A DNA stretch of 64,000 nucleotides from Pycnococcus provasolii (Eukaryota; Chlorophyta; Pseudoscourfieldiophyceae; Pseudoscourfieldiales; Pycnococcaceae): NCBI GenBank assembly GCA_938743325.2, contig OW568867.1, positions 248,001 through 312,000 of the forward strand, read 5' to 3'. The position numbers and the translations under genes are program-made. The notes under the pieces were generated by a model. The model was given only the letters and a program-made list of their open reading frames with translations, was not told the DNA's origin and did not search any database. Shown here piece by piece: positions 1-9,318 of this stretch (positions within the stretch are counted from its first letter, which is position 1; each line of letters begins with the position of its first letter).

Positions 1-184
1 TAGCGTTGCGGTGGTGCAGCAGCGTGGTGGAGCCGTGCTGTGTGTAGTTATCGTGCTGGTGCGTTTGTGCGTGCTTCAGCGCCGCCCCCAGCGCGCCAGT
101 TCCTTGCGCAGCTTCGTGGAGCAGAGCCTCCGGCGTCGCTGCTCGAGACGCGGTTGCCGTAGCAGTTGTGATGGATGATGACAT
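1..184 (-). CDS. 5' end of an unidentified gene, cut by the window edge
   Basis: On the minus strand an ATG at 184 opens a frame that stays open for 61 codons to the left edge of the window. It begins MSSSITTATA and then has LLHEAAQGTGALGAALKHA, which loosely recalls the helical start of an ankyrin-type repeat. That is too little to assign a family. GC content and codon use match the neighbouring real genes, and the sequence upstream (185-1375) is clearly different in character (GA- and T-rich, promoter-like). The product cannot be named from the part visible. Confidence 0.4.
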   Translation of the reverse strand, partial: MSSSITTATATASRAATPEALLHEAAQGTGALGAALKHAQTHQHDNYTQHGSTTLLHHRNA

Positions 185-1375
185 ATGTGGAGATGGACGA
201 TGGTGATGAGAGTGCGTGCGTGCGTGCTTATAAGAAACTTCTCACTTCTCACGAACGAAAAAGAACGACGCAGCAGAGCTTTTTTCTTCTTCTACAGGTG
301 AAGTGTTCTTGATGAAGTTGATGTTCTCTTCTTGAGAGAAGAAAAAGAAAGAAACTCACCAGAAAACCCACAAAAAACCCAAAACCACACACAAGGCTGC
401 TACTGACAAGCTAAGCAAGCAAGCGGTGATCTGACAAGCACCCACAGATAGATGAGAGATATCAAAGATGAAAGACAAGTATGCGAAGAAGCAGATGCGA
501 AGTGCTAAGAGCCAGAGGTGAAGATGAAGATGAAGATGACGGTGAGCGAGTGGGTGGAAATGAGCAATTAAATGAGCGAGAAATGAACGCAAACGCAAAC
601 ACGAACACCTTGGTGGTGCTGCTTCCTAGTTGGTACTTGCGCGCGTGGAATCAGGGTGGAGAATTAGGGTGGGGGAAACAAAACAAGTTTGTCCACGCAA
701 GGCACGTGCACTCCCGCCGTCCCGCGTCTGCGTCTCCCCTAAAGAACAGGGTTAACCGAATAACCGTCGACCCTGATCGACCCTTGAAAGGTGGCGGCAA
801 GGTTTTGATTCCGGATCAGTTTTTGCTCATTTTTTCTCATTTTTGTACTTTTTTTCCTTATCTTCCATGGATGTTTGGATGATTTCTTCTTTAAAAACGA
901 CCTCGCGATCGTGAAGAGGCGCAAGAGGTCCCCGAAGCGTTGGCCTACGTTCGTTGTCGTATCCGGTATCGATGGCGGTTGGAGCGGAGGAGTTTTCTTT
1001 TGGCATCTTTTTATTTTTTTTTTCATTTTCTCGCATGTTTTTCTTTTCTTTTTTCGTTTTTTTTTGAACAGAATATTTTGCAGGATACTTTGTGCGAGAC
1101 GCGGACAAAATCCGCGAAAATGCTACCGTGATTTGCATGCGCGAAATATCAAATATCGCTCTAGTGGTATTATCAGCTCGGGCAGTGGCCCAGCAGGTCC
1201 ACCTCCCAGGAATAATAGTACTAAAATCGAGGGGTTTCGCTTGGACTCCCATGTGGGAAGAAGAAGAAGGACGGACAGAGCCCAACCCCAACCTGATGTC
1301 CCTCCCTCCAGGAAATGCATCTTGTGCCAGCCTGGTGTGAACGGTTTTCTTAAGTCCTTAAAATGGTAAGGTTAG
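185..1375. other. Intergenic region, no gene seen
   Basis: This lies between the start of the left-edge gene (minus) and the stop of Prp19 (minus). It has GA-rich tracts (around 330-360 and 520-560) and long T-rich tracts (around 1005-1070). Short open frames occur on both strands, but none has a recognisable domain or the codon bias of the neighbours. It probably holds the promoter of the left-edge gene. Confidence 0.5.
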
Positions 1376-2917
1376 TTACATGCCAAACACAGTCAAGCCA
1401 CCTGCTTCCCAGCCTGCGACGACTCGCGTCGCGTTCGCGTTGAAGCTCACCGCGCGCGCCGCACCGGCGCTCGAGGATGCCTCGGAGCACCACGTGCGCG
1501 GGAAGTCCTTCTTCGACTCGTAGATGCTCACCACGCCGCCACCCCACGCGGCGCTCAGCAGGCCGCCATATTTGTCGAAGCGAACGGCGCCGCAGCGCCC
1601 GTTACCTTCCGGGGAGCACGTTGCGAGGATGCGCATCTTGCGCAAATCGAACACGCGAACGCCGTGCACCCCACCCGCGGCGAAGAAATAGCCATTCTCG
1701 CAGAAGCTCATGCTCACGGTGCCGCCGTCGGCACCCTCCGCGAGCGTCGTCACCGCCTTTCCCGCCTTGATGTCGTAGATGCACACGCTGTCATCGCGCG
1801 ACGACGCCGTCGCAAACAGAAGTCCGTCCGGGTGGCTTGTGATGCAGGGGATCGCGTCGCCCTTCTTGCGCGCGGCTGCCGCGGACGCGGACACGCTGCG
1901 AAGTCCCGCGGTGGTGTCGAGCGTCACCCACCCGCCCGACGACGACGCGGCGAGCAGGTAGTGGCCGCTCGTTGCGACGTGCGCCGCAACCTCGAGATGT
2001 GCGCCGTCGCCGAGCGGGGAGGCGGTTGCGCTCGCCGTCTCGCTGCCTGGCTGGAACATGCGCACGGCGCCGTCGGCTCCGGCAACCACGAACGAGCCGG
2101 ACGACAGCATGCATGCGGACGTCACGTCGCCGCCGGTGCCGCCCACCTGCGTGTACGTCGCGCTCGCCGATCCGCTTGTTCCGTCAACAACCGCCGCGGC
2201 TCCCTTCGTGCCCACCAAGAGCACGCTGGCGCTATCCGCGTCGACGGCAGCCACCGCCTCGCCGTCGCCAGCTCCCACGAGCGCCCACGGCGAGAGCGGT
2301 CCGTACGCGCGCCCGACGTCCGCGGCGCTGGGCGTTCCCGGCGGAACAGGCCTCTTCTTTCGCGCCGACTGCAGCTGCTGCGCCTTCGCCTCGAGCGACG
2401 CCCTGACGTCGTCTGGAAGTTCGGGCGCGACGTCCGTGACGCGCGCACGTTTTCCCGCATCTTCCGCGTTGTCGTCGTCAGCCCCTCGCTTCGATTTCGC
2501 CGCGACGTGTGGCTGAGCTGCTTGTACGGTTGCGCTGCTCCTTTCATCGCGTTCCTTGAGCAAGCGTGCGATGGTTCGCACGGCGGCGTCGTGCTGGTAG
2601 AGCGCGTGCGACAGTTCCTGGCGAACGGCATAGAGTTGCTTTCTCAAAGAGAAGGTTTCGAGGGCGAGGGAGTCCCACTCGTCTTGGAGAGCGCCGAGCA
2701 TGGATGGAATGGACGACGAGGTTGGCGCGCGAGGTTTCACGGCGGGGTTGGTTCGCAGCGGAATGAGGTCCTCTGGCGTGAGCGGCGTGGACGTGACTGG
2801 GCACAGCGCGCCGTTGTTGGCGATGAGCTCTGTGATGAGTTTGCGCTCGAACAGCAGGCCGGTGTGCTTGGAGACGACGGGCTCGAGCGGCGCTTGGCCT
2901 GAGATGGCGCAGAACAT
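1376..2917 (-). CDS. PRP19: Pre-mRNA-processing factor 19 (U-box E3 ubiquitin ligase, WD40)
   Basis: 513 residues, the usual length for Prp19. The N-terminus MFCAISGQAPLEPVVSKHTG is the Prp19-type U-box (residues 1 to about 70). It is followed by the Prp19 helical coiled-coil segment (about 75-135, containing LQDEWDSLALETFSLRKQL) that mediates tetramer formation. A low-complexity linker with a basic KKRPVPPGTP patch leads to a C-terminal WD40 propeller (about 215-513). In this family the protein is the core of the NineTeen complex: it activates the spliceosome and makes K63-linked ubiquitin chains on Prp3. The start is fixed by the conserved first residues. The stop TAA lies inside a TGTAA motif (1376-1380), the green-algal poly(A) signal, so the 3' UTR is probably very short. 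No intron is needed to read the whole protein. Confidence 0.95.
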   Translation of the reverse strand: MFCAISGQAPLEPVVSKHTGLLFERKLITELIANNGALCPVTSTPLTPEDLIPLRTNPAVKPRAPTSSSIPSMLGALQDEWDSLALETFSLRKQLYAVRQELSHALYQHDAAVRTIARLLKERDERSSATVQAAQPHVAAKSKRGADDDNAEDAGKRARVTDVAPELPDDVRASLEAKAQQLQSARKKRPVPPGTPSAADVGRAYGPLSPWALVGAGDGEAVAAVDADSASVLLVGTKGAAAVVDGTSGSASATYTQVGGTGGDVTSACMLSSGSFVVAGADGAVRMFQPGSETASATASPLGDGAHLEVAAHVATSGHYLLAASSSGGWVTLDTTAGLRSVSASAAAARKKGDAIPCITSHPDGLLFATASSRDDSVCIYDIKAGKAVTTLAEGADGGTVSMSFCENGYFFAAGGVHGVRVFDLRKMRILATCSPEGNGRCGAVRFDKYGGLLSAAWGGGVVSIYESKKDFPRTWCSEASSSAGAARAVSFNANATRVVAGWEAGGLTVFGM

Positions 2918-3352
2918 GACGATACTGTGTTAAAAAACCAGAGCTTCTTTAAACCGGCACAAGGTGGAGCAACACCAAACGATGTGGTGGAGCCTGCGAC
3001 GAGAACAAGGGCTGATTGATGAGAACAAAAGACGTCTGAGACAGACACCCGCCGCCGCCACCAGGTGGAGGTGGAGGTGCCCCGGGCGTTCAGGAGGGAA
3101 GGGGGAAGCCGGGAAGGGGGAAGCGAAGGGGGAAACCTGGCGAACCCTAACAGAAACCCTAACCCTAATAGAAACCCTAACCCTAACCCTAACCCTAACC
3201 CTAACAGAAACCCTAACCCGGCCGTACCATCTCCCTACGTGGAAGGAAGGAGGATCAGCCCCTTCGCCGTTTTGTGTTTTTGATCTAAAAAATCTGGTTT
3301 CACATCTTCGTCAGAATCGGGTCCCGAGGGTTCCCTTCATTCTTCTTGAGAC
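2918..3352. promoter_or_regulatory. Head-to-head intergenic region with CCCTAA repeats
   Basis: This is the shared upstream region of Prp19 (minus) and the M20 amidohydrolase (plus). It holds an interrupted CCCTAA array at 3143-3218, in which AACCCTAA units alternate with CAGAAACCCTAA. Such units resemble telomere repeats and also the plant telo-box (AAACCCTAA) found in promoters of housekeeping genes. No open frame here is convincing. Confidence 0.5.
3143..3218. repeat. Interstitial CCCTAA (telomere-like) repeat
   Basis: About ten CCCTAA units, several separated by CAGAAA or TAGAAA. Similar shorter runs recur upstream of many genes in this window. Confidence 0.75.
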
Positions 3353-6300
3353 TTGTTGGCTTTCGGAAACATGTCGCGTCATGGCGCCCCCCTTGTTGGT
3401 GTGTGCACTCTAAGAGGTCTCTCCTTATGGTGGTTAGGGATCATTGATATATGGTTCTTATGTTTACTATGTGGAGGTGTAGGTAACAACAATGTCATGT
3501 GTGTTGGTGCAGCAGCGTCATCAGCAGCAGCAGCAGCATCTGTTGATGTCGATGGCCCTCTTTTAGCCTTGGCCCTACAACAGTTAGCGAAAACGTCAGA
3601 AACACAGCCGCCATCCATACAGCGCATCGTTTACACGCCCAGCGACACGGACGCGCGCAAAATCGTCAAAAACGCCATGAAGGCGGCCAACTTGAACATA
3701 AGGGAAGACTGCGCGGGGAACATTTACGGAAGGTGGAAAGGGGCGGACGAATCCGCACCGGCCGTCTTGACGGGAAGCCACACGGACGCTATACCAGGCT
3801 CGGGCACGTACGACGGAACGACCGGCGTGCTTGGCGCCATTCAGGCCATCAAGAGACTGCAGGAGTCCAAGTTCACGCCCATGAGGTCCGTCGAGGTGGT
3901 CATGTTCGCCACCGAGGAACCGACGAGGTTTGGGCTGAGCTGCGTCGGCTCGCGGCTCATGGCGGGTGCACTTCCTCCCAGGGAGCTTGCGACGCTGCGC
4001 GACGAGAACGGGACGACGTGGCTTGACGCCGCCACCGTCGGTGGATACGGGCGGAAGAAGAAGTGCCACAGCGTCGAGGACGCCGTCAAGAACGTAAAGT
4101 TAAACAAGAACGACTACCACGCATTTGTCGAGCTGCACATCGAGCAGGGCAAGATTCTAGAGGATACCAAGACAGACATAGGAGTCGTCTCTGCCATTGC
4201 AGGGCCTGCGGCGCTGCACGCCGTCTTCACAGGACCGGGAGGGCACGCGGGAGGTCAGCTGATGAAGCACCGCCATGACCCTGGTCTTGCGGCGGCTGAG
4301 CTCACCCTCGCCGCAGAGTCGGCAGCGCGTGCCAACACGCAGACAGACGACAGCGTTGCCACCGTGGGCATCATCAAGCTAACTCCCGGTGCGGTGAACG
4401 CGGTTCCAACGCGCGCGGAGATGACCATCGACATTCGCGATGCTGATGCCAAACGACTGCAGAGCAACGTGCGGCAGCTGCAGGAGACGGCAAGGGCGAT
4501 TGCCAAGCGACGCGGAGTGGGTTTGCAGATTTCCGTGAACAGCATAGACCTCCCGCACACGTGCGCACCAATCGTGCGATCGGCTATTTCGCGGTCAGCC
4601 AGGGCGCTCAAGCTTACGCAACGTCCCATGGTCAGCCGTGCGTACCACGACTCACTGTTCATGGGACGCCTCGGTGTTCCCACGGGCATGGTTTTCATTC
4701 CCTGTCGCAAGGGTATCTCGCACACTCCTGAGGAGTACGTCACTCCCAAGGACCTTGGCAACGGCGTGCGTGTGCTGAGTTTGATTTTGAAAGACCTTGC
4801 GGGTGAGGCTGTGGACAGCGACGGCGACGGCATCCCTGACCACCTGGACGACGATGACGACAACGACGGCATCCCGGATAGTCAGGACAATGACGACGAC
4901 GGCGACGGCATCCCGGACCACTTGGAGGCTGTGGACAGCGATGGCGACGGCATCCCTGACCACCTGGACGACGATGACGACAACGACGGCATCCCGGATA
5001 GTCAGGACAATGACGACGACGGCGACGGCATCCCGGACCACTTGGAGGCTGTGGACAGCGACGGCGACGGCATCCCTGACCACCTGGACGACGATGACGA
5101 CAACGACGGCATCCCGGATAGTCAGGACAATGACGACGACGGCGACGGCATCCCAGATCACTTGGAGGCTGTGGACAGCGACGGCGACGGCATCCCTGAC
5201 CACTTGGACGACGATGACGACAACGACGGCATCCCGGATAGTCAGGACAATGACGACGACGGCGACGGCATCCCGGACCACCTGGAGGCTGTAGACAGCG
5301 ACGGCGACGGCATCCCTGACCACCTGGACGACGATGACGACAACGACGGCATCCCGGATAGTCAGGACAATGACGACGACGGCGACGGCATCCCGGACCA
5401 CTTGGAGGCTGTGGACAGCGACGGCGACGGCATCCCTGACCACCTGGACGACGATGACGACAACGACGGCATCCCGGATAGTCAGGACAATGACGACGAC
5501 GGCGACGGCATCCCGGACCACTTGGAGGCTGTAGACAGCGACGGCGACGGCATCCCTGACCACTTGGACGACGATGACGACAACGACGGCATCCCGGATA
5601 GTCAGGACAATGACGACGACGGCGACGGCATCCCGGACCACCTAGAGGCTGTAGACAGCGACGGCGACGGCATCCCTGACCACCTGGACGACGATGACGA
5701 CAACGACGGCATCCCAGATAGTCAGGACAATGACGACGACGGCGACGGCATCCCGGACCACCTGGAGGCTGTGGACAGCGACGGCGACGGCATCCCTGAT
5801 CACCTGGACGACGATGACGACAACGACGGCATCCCGGATAGTCAGGACAATGACGACAACGGCGACGGCATCCCGGACCACCTGGAGGCTGTGGACAGCG
5901 ACGGCGACGGCATCCCTGACCACCTGGACGACGATGACGACAACGACGGCATCCCGGATAGTCAGGACAATGACGACGACGGCGACGGCATCCCGGACCA
6001 CTTGGAGGCTGTGGACAGCGACGGCGACGGCATCCCTGACCACCTGGACGACGATGACGACAACGACGGCATCCCGGATAGTCAGGACAATGACGACGAC
6101 GGCGACGGCATCCCGGACCACTTGGAGGCTGTGGACAGCGACGGCGACGGCATCCCTGACCACCTGGACGACGATGACGACAACGACGGCATCCCGGATA
6201 GTCAGGACAATGACGACGACGGCGACGGCATCCCGGACCACCTAGAGGCTGTAGACAGCGACGGCGACGGCATCCCTGACCACCTGGACGACGATGACGA

Positions 6301-6481
6301 CAATGACGGCATCCCGGATAGTCAGGACAATGACGACGACGGCGACGGCATCCCGGACCACTTGGAGGAGAAGAGAGCGAAAGAGGAGGAGGCGTCGCGT
6401 GCGAAAGCATCTTCTGACGCGTCGAGTAAGAAGAAGGCGAAGAAGGCGAAGAAGAAGAAAGCTGCGAAGGTGGAGCTATAG
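3353..6481 (+). CDS. M20 amidohydrolase (ureidoglycolate/allantoate type) with TSP3 repeat tail
   Basis: 1042 residues (ATG at 3353; an alternative ATG at 3371). Residues about 22-45 are hydrophobic and could be a signal peptide or anchor. Residues about 75-480 are a hydantoinase/carbamoylase-type M20 amidase. All metal or active-site motifs are visible: GSHTD (about 141), TYDG (about 150), TEEPTRFG (about 186), HIEQG (about 262), GPGGHAG and AYHDSLFMG (about 430). This family includes allantoate deiminase, ureidoglycolate amidohydrolase and beta-ureidopropionase, so a role in ureide or purine nitrogen release is likely; the substrate cannot be fixed from sequence. Residues 485-1004 are 13 copies of a 40-residue aspartate-rich thrombospondin type 3 calcium-binding repeat. 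The tail is lysine-rich and ends KVEL, which resembles a KDEL-type ER retrieval signal. Plant ureide-degrading enzymes are ER proteins, so signal plus KVEL would agree with that (inference). Fusion of this enzyme to TSP3 repeats is unusual. Confidence 0.87.
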   Translation: MLAFGNMSRHGAPLVGVCTLRGLSLWWLGIIDIWFLCLLCGGVGNNNVMCVGAAASSAAAAASVDVDGPLLALALQQLAKTSETQPPSIQRIVYTPSDTDARKIVKNAMKAANLNIREDCAGNIYGRWKGADESAPAVLTGSHTDAIPGSGTYDGTTGVLGAIQAIKRLQESKFTPMRSVEVVMFATEEPTRFGLSCVGSRLMAGALPPRELATLRDENGTTWLDAATVGGYGRKKKCHSVEDAVKNVKLNKNDYHAFVELHIEQGKILEDTKTDIGVVSAIAGPAALHAVFTGPGGHAGGQLMKHRHDPGLAAAELTLAAESAARANTQTDDSVATVGIIKLTPGAVNAVPTRAEMTIDIRDADAKRLQSNVRQLQETARAIAKRRGVGLQISVNSIDLPHTCAPIVRSAISRSARALKLTQRPMVSRAYHDSLFMGRLGVPTGMVFIPCRKGISHTPEEYVTPKDLGNGVRVLSLILKDLAGEAVDSDGDGIPDHLDDDDDNDGIPDSQDNDDDGDGIPDHLEAVDSDGDGIPDHLDDDDDNDGIPDSQDNDDDGDGIPDHLEAVDSDGDGIPDHLDDDDDNDGIPDSQDNDDDGDGIPDHLEAVDSDGDGIPDHLDDDDDNDGIPDSQDNDDDGDGIPDHLEAVDSDGDGIPDHLDDDDDNDGIPDSQDNDDDGDGIPDHLEAVDSDGDGIPDHLDDDDDNDGIPDSQDNDDDGDGIPDHLEAVDSDGDGIPDHLDDDDDNDGIPDSQDNDDDGDGIPDHLEAVDSDGDGIPDHLDDDDDNDGIPDSQDNDDDGDGIPDHLEAVDSDGDGIPDHLDDDDDNDGIPDSQDNDDNGDGIPDHLEAVDSDGDGIPDHLDDDDDNDGIPDSQDNDDDGDGIPDHLEAVDSDGDGIPDHLDDDDDNDGIPDSQDNDDDGDGIPDHLEAVDSDGDGIPDHLDDDDDNDGIPDSQDNDDDGDGIPDHLEAVDSDGDGIPDHLDDDDDNDGIPDSQDNDDDGDGIPDHLEEKRAKEEEASRAKASSDASSKKKAKKAKKKKAAKVEL
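4805..6364 (+). repeat. 13 x 120-bp coding minisatellite (TSP3 repeats)
   Basis: Thirteen consecutive 120-bp units, each coding EAVDSDGDGIPDHL, then DDDDDNDGIPDSQ, then DNDDDGDGIPDHL. Units differ by only a few silent or near-silent changes (for example GTG/GTA, CACTTG/CACCTG, one GAC to AAC at about 5857). This indicates recent expansion or ongoing homogenisation. The DxDxDGxxD pattern is the calcium-binding signature of TSP3 repeats. Confidence 0.95.
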
Positions 6482-6606
6482 GTAACCGCGAGCATCGCTC
6501 GCATATTAGTATTTACATGAACCCGAGGACCCAACAGAACTGCGAAAAGGTCAAATGACGTGGTTACAGCCCAAAATTATGGTTATAATGTACTTAAGTT
6601 GAAAGT

Positions 6607-7590
6607 TTACAAAAGCAATGAAATAGCAACGGCGTCGCCCTCCTCAACCGTCGACACGTGGTATTCATGGTGAGTCGGTATTTTGGAACGCCCACTTTGA
6701 CCCCAAGTAGACACGTCCAGCCCAGTGCTCGATTTCACTGATAGCATCACTGCGTGTTGTTCCGCATCGGATAGCAGGTTGATTGCTGTCTCGTATCGAT
6801 CCTTCATAGCCAGAAGTTGTTGCGGAAAGGTCTGCCGCAGATATTTCCGAGCTTGCTCTTCAGTCTCCATTCGCTTTCCCTTGCCGTGTGTATTCGGTCG
6901 TAGGTCCCCAGCCAGAGGCAGTGCACAGTGGTTAGTCTCACGTGCGACGACAGTGGACGGCACAGCGGGCATGACGTCCAGCGAAACTCCGCCAAACATC
7001 AGCGGCGGACACCTCAGGCCGTGGCAGTTGCACACGGGAAGCCCCGTGCACTGGCACGTGAGGTCGTCGTCCGGCTCACGTTGTGCCGTTGACATGCACT
7101 CGCACGCTGGTCCACACGGTGCAATGACAGGCTTGGCACCTGGGTTGGAGATGTGCAGTGGGTTGGGATACAGCGGGAACACGTGCGTCGACGTTAGTGG
7201 CTGCATCACCGCCGGCAGCGGCGGCGGGGGAGGTGCCGCAGCTGCTGCGGCCGCCGCCGACTCTTGTTGTTTGATCCTTCTTTGTTTTTTCCCCCGTTCT
7301 CTGTGCTTTGCGCAGAACTTCGCCCCCTTCCACACCTCGAGGTTTCTGCATCGCCACGCACGTCCGTCCGTGCGTTGGCATTGCTGCAGGTCCAGGTCGT
7401 TCTCGTTCTCTTGTGGTGATGGTGGTGCTTCTGGTGCTGCTGCTGCGTCGTCGGGAAGGGGGGGAGGTGGGCGCAACACGTTAGCTGTTACGTTGTTATC
7501 GTCGACGTTATCGAACGACGCGCTTCGCTTCAGCTTCTGAAGTTGCTTAGAATCTTTGACACCACCACCACCACCACCGCAGCACGACAT
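6607..7590 (-). CDS. WRC-domain, cysteine-rich protein
   Basis: I place the start at ATG 7590 (MSCCGGGGGGVKDSK), just downstream of a TTTTTATAAAG sequence; the frame opens 14 codons earlier. Around residues 65-105 is a WRC domain: C-x9-C-x11-C-x2-H within QCQRTDGRAWRC and AKFCAKH, followed by a basic RGKKQRRIK patch. This zinc-binding, DNA-binding domain is characteristic of the green lineage (for example with QLQ in growth-regulating factors). No QLQ domain is visible. Further on is a second cysteine cluster (CGPACECM, TCQCTGLPVCNCHG) of unknown type. The C-terminal part (EEQARKYLRQTF onward) is helical. A nuclear regulator is likely, but the targets are unknown. The stop TAA is part of a TGTAA signal (6607-6611). 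It converges on the M20 gene with about 125 bp between stops. Confidence 0.7.
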   Translation of the reverse strand: MSCCGGGGGGVKDSKQLQKLKRSASFDNVDDNNVTANVLRPPPPLPDDAAAAPEAPPSPQENENDLDLQQCQRTDGRAWRCRNLEVWKGAKFCAKHRERGKKQRRIKQQESAAAAAAAAPPPPPLPAVMQPLTSTHVFPLYPNPLHISNPGAKPVIAPCGPACECMSTAQREPDDDLTCQCTGLPVCNCHGLRCPPLMFGGVSLDVMPAVPSTVVARETNHCALPLAGDLRPNTHGKGKRMETEEQARKYLRQTFPQQLLAMKDRYETAINLLSDAEQHAVMLSVKSSTGLDVSTWGQSGRSKIPTHHEYHVSTVEEGDAVAISLLL

Positions 7591-8299
7591 CTTTATAAAA
7601 AGAAAGAAAGAGCGGAGAAGATAAGCAATCAAGCCGCACTAATGGGAGCTCATTCAATACTAACTTTCTGACACAAACGAAACGTGCTCTGACACAAAAG
7701 TGCTCTGGCCTACATTTATCTCGAGAGCTCGAGGGGGAGGGATCTTGGCACGATCCCAAAGGGCTCTGGCAAGGCATGCAAAAGAAAGTTGTTTGGCAAG
7801 TTCGCGGCCGCCCACCTGAGGTGGTATTCCGACGATCAGAGAGGTGGTCAATCAAGAATAAGAATGAGCTATGAGCTACCTTTATGAGCTTGCATGCAAC
7901 TTGCCACTTGCAAAACTTCATTTGCGGCCGGCTAGCCCTATTACCCTAATTAACCCCCTTGCAACCAGACCCCTACTGTACAGTACATGAAAGCCCTACC
8001 CGGGTAAAGGTAATAAACCCCTAAAAAAACGAAAAATACAAAAGGGAACACAAAGGGTTGGGACTTGGGAGACTTGTTTGTTTGGAGGGGATACCTGGTG
8101 TCTGGTGATGATCTCTACCCTACGGGAAACCCCCAAAAGGAAACATTGATTTATTTTTATTTTTTTCTAAACCCCTCTTCACGGGGACTCCAACAGGGAT
8201 CCCCGGAAAACTCTCTTCGGCGTCGCAGCAGGCGGCGGCGGGTTCGGCCCCTCCCCTCCCACCCCTCGCTTCCCAGGCCGTCATTCCTCCAGTAGAACG
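7591..8299. promoter_or_regulatory. Head-to-head region between WRC gene and RPL7
   Basis: Divergent intergenic region with degenerate CCCTAA/ACCCCTAA elements between about 7934 and 8026, and a pyrimidine-rich stretch just before the RPL7 ATG. No convincing gene. It probably carries both promoters. Confidence 0.5.
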
Positions 8300-9022
8300 A
8301 TGGCGGACGCACAGGTTCCCGAGTCCCTGCTCAAGAAGCGCAAGCGCAACGACGCGTGGGCCGCGGCCAAGGCGGCGGAGGCGGACAAGGCCAAGAAGGA
8401 CCACAAGGCGAAGCGCGCCGCCATGTTCAAGCGAGCAGAGGCGTACGTGAAGGAGTACCGGGAGAAGGAGCGCGACATCGTGCGACTTCGCCGCGAGGCA
8501 CGCGCCAAGGGATCCTTCTACATGGAGCCGGGTGCCAAGGTGCTTTTCGTGATGCGCATCCGAGGAGCTTGCGACCTTCACCCGAAGACGCGCACGATCC
8601 TCAAGCTGCTTCGCCTGCGGCAAATTCACAACGGCGTGTTCCTGCGCGTCAACAAGCCGGTGTTGAACATGCTGAAAAAGGTGGAGCCGTACATCACGTA
8701 CGGATACCCGAACCTGAAGACGATCAAGGAGCTCATCTACAAGCGCGGGTACGGAAAGGTGAACGGGCAGAGGATCCCGCTGACGGACAACGCCGTCATT
8801 GAGAAGGTGCTCGGCGAGCAGGGCATCGTCTGCGTTGAGGACCTCATTCACGAAATTGCCACCGCGGGACCGAACTTCAAGCAGGCGGCAAACTTCCTCT
8901 GGCCCTTCAAGCTCTCCAGCCCCAAGGGTGGCTACGACGTCAAGCGCAAGCACTTCATCGAGGGTGGACAAGCGGGTAACCGCGAGGAGGCCATCAGCTC
9001 GTTCATCAAGAAGATGTGCTAA
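8300..9022 (+). CDS. RPL7: 60S ribosomal protein L7 (uL30)
   Basis: 240 residues, full length for eukaryotic L7. It has the lysine-rich N-terminal extension ([19 protein letters not shown]) and the uL30 core ([37 protein letters not shown]). The conserved C-terminal motifs [29 protein letters not shown] and [12 protein letters not shown] follow. The ATG context GAACGATGGCG is good. It is a structural component of the large ribosomal subunit that contacts the 5S rRNA region. A TGTAA poly(A) signal follows the stop by 17 bp (9040-9044). The gene is intronless as read and converges on the next gene. Confidence 0.97.
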   Translation: MADAQVPESLLKKRKRNDAWAAAKAAEADKAKKDHKAKRAAMFKRAEAYVKEYREKERDIVRLRREARAKGSFYMEPGAKVLFVMRIRGACDLHPKTRTILKLLRLRQIHNGVFLRVNKPVLNMLKKVEPYITYGYPNLKTIKELIYKRGYGKVNGQRIPLTDNAVIEKVLGEQGIVCVEDLIHEIATAGPNFKQAANFLWPFKLSSPKGGYDVKRKHFIEGGQAGNREEAISSFIKKMC

Positions 9023-9318
9023 AGAAAAACTAGTGCCTTTGTAACACATCCTGAGGGCGTGCAATATCTCCTGGTCATAGGTCTTGTTCTTTTCTCTCTC
9101 ATCAACAGAATGTCGTTTGTCGTTTGTCACACCATTCATAGTCCACCGTTCCTGTACATGGGCGGTAGTGATTTTCGAGTTTGTGGGATCCGTTGTTGAG
9201 TTAAGTTTTTCAAGCCTGGATTTGGGTGGATTCGCAGAGGAGAACGATTCCTGTCAACCCCTTTATAAAATTTACATCAATGTTGTTGTTACAAGAGTTT
9301 ATGTACATCTCCTCCTAG

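Noticed and set aside
481-1369. Open frames on both strands left of Prp19
   Set aside because: Low-complexity, T- and GA-rich translation with phenylalanine or lysine runs; no domain.
3143-3218. Chromosome end (true telomere)
   Set aside because: The run is short, interrupted and between two housekeeping genes, with similar runs elsewhere in the window.
4740-6410. Long minus-strand open frames rich in CRRRR across the TSP3 repeats
   Set aside because: They are antisense shadows of the 120-bp repeat, open only because the repeat lacks stops in those frames.
8120-9139. Minus-strand 339-codon frame opposite RPL7
   Set aside because: Shadow of the RPL7 coding strand with no recognisable domain.
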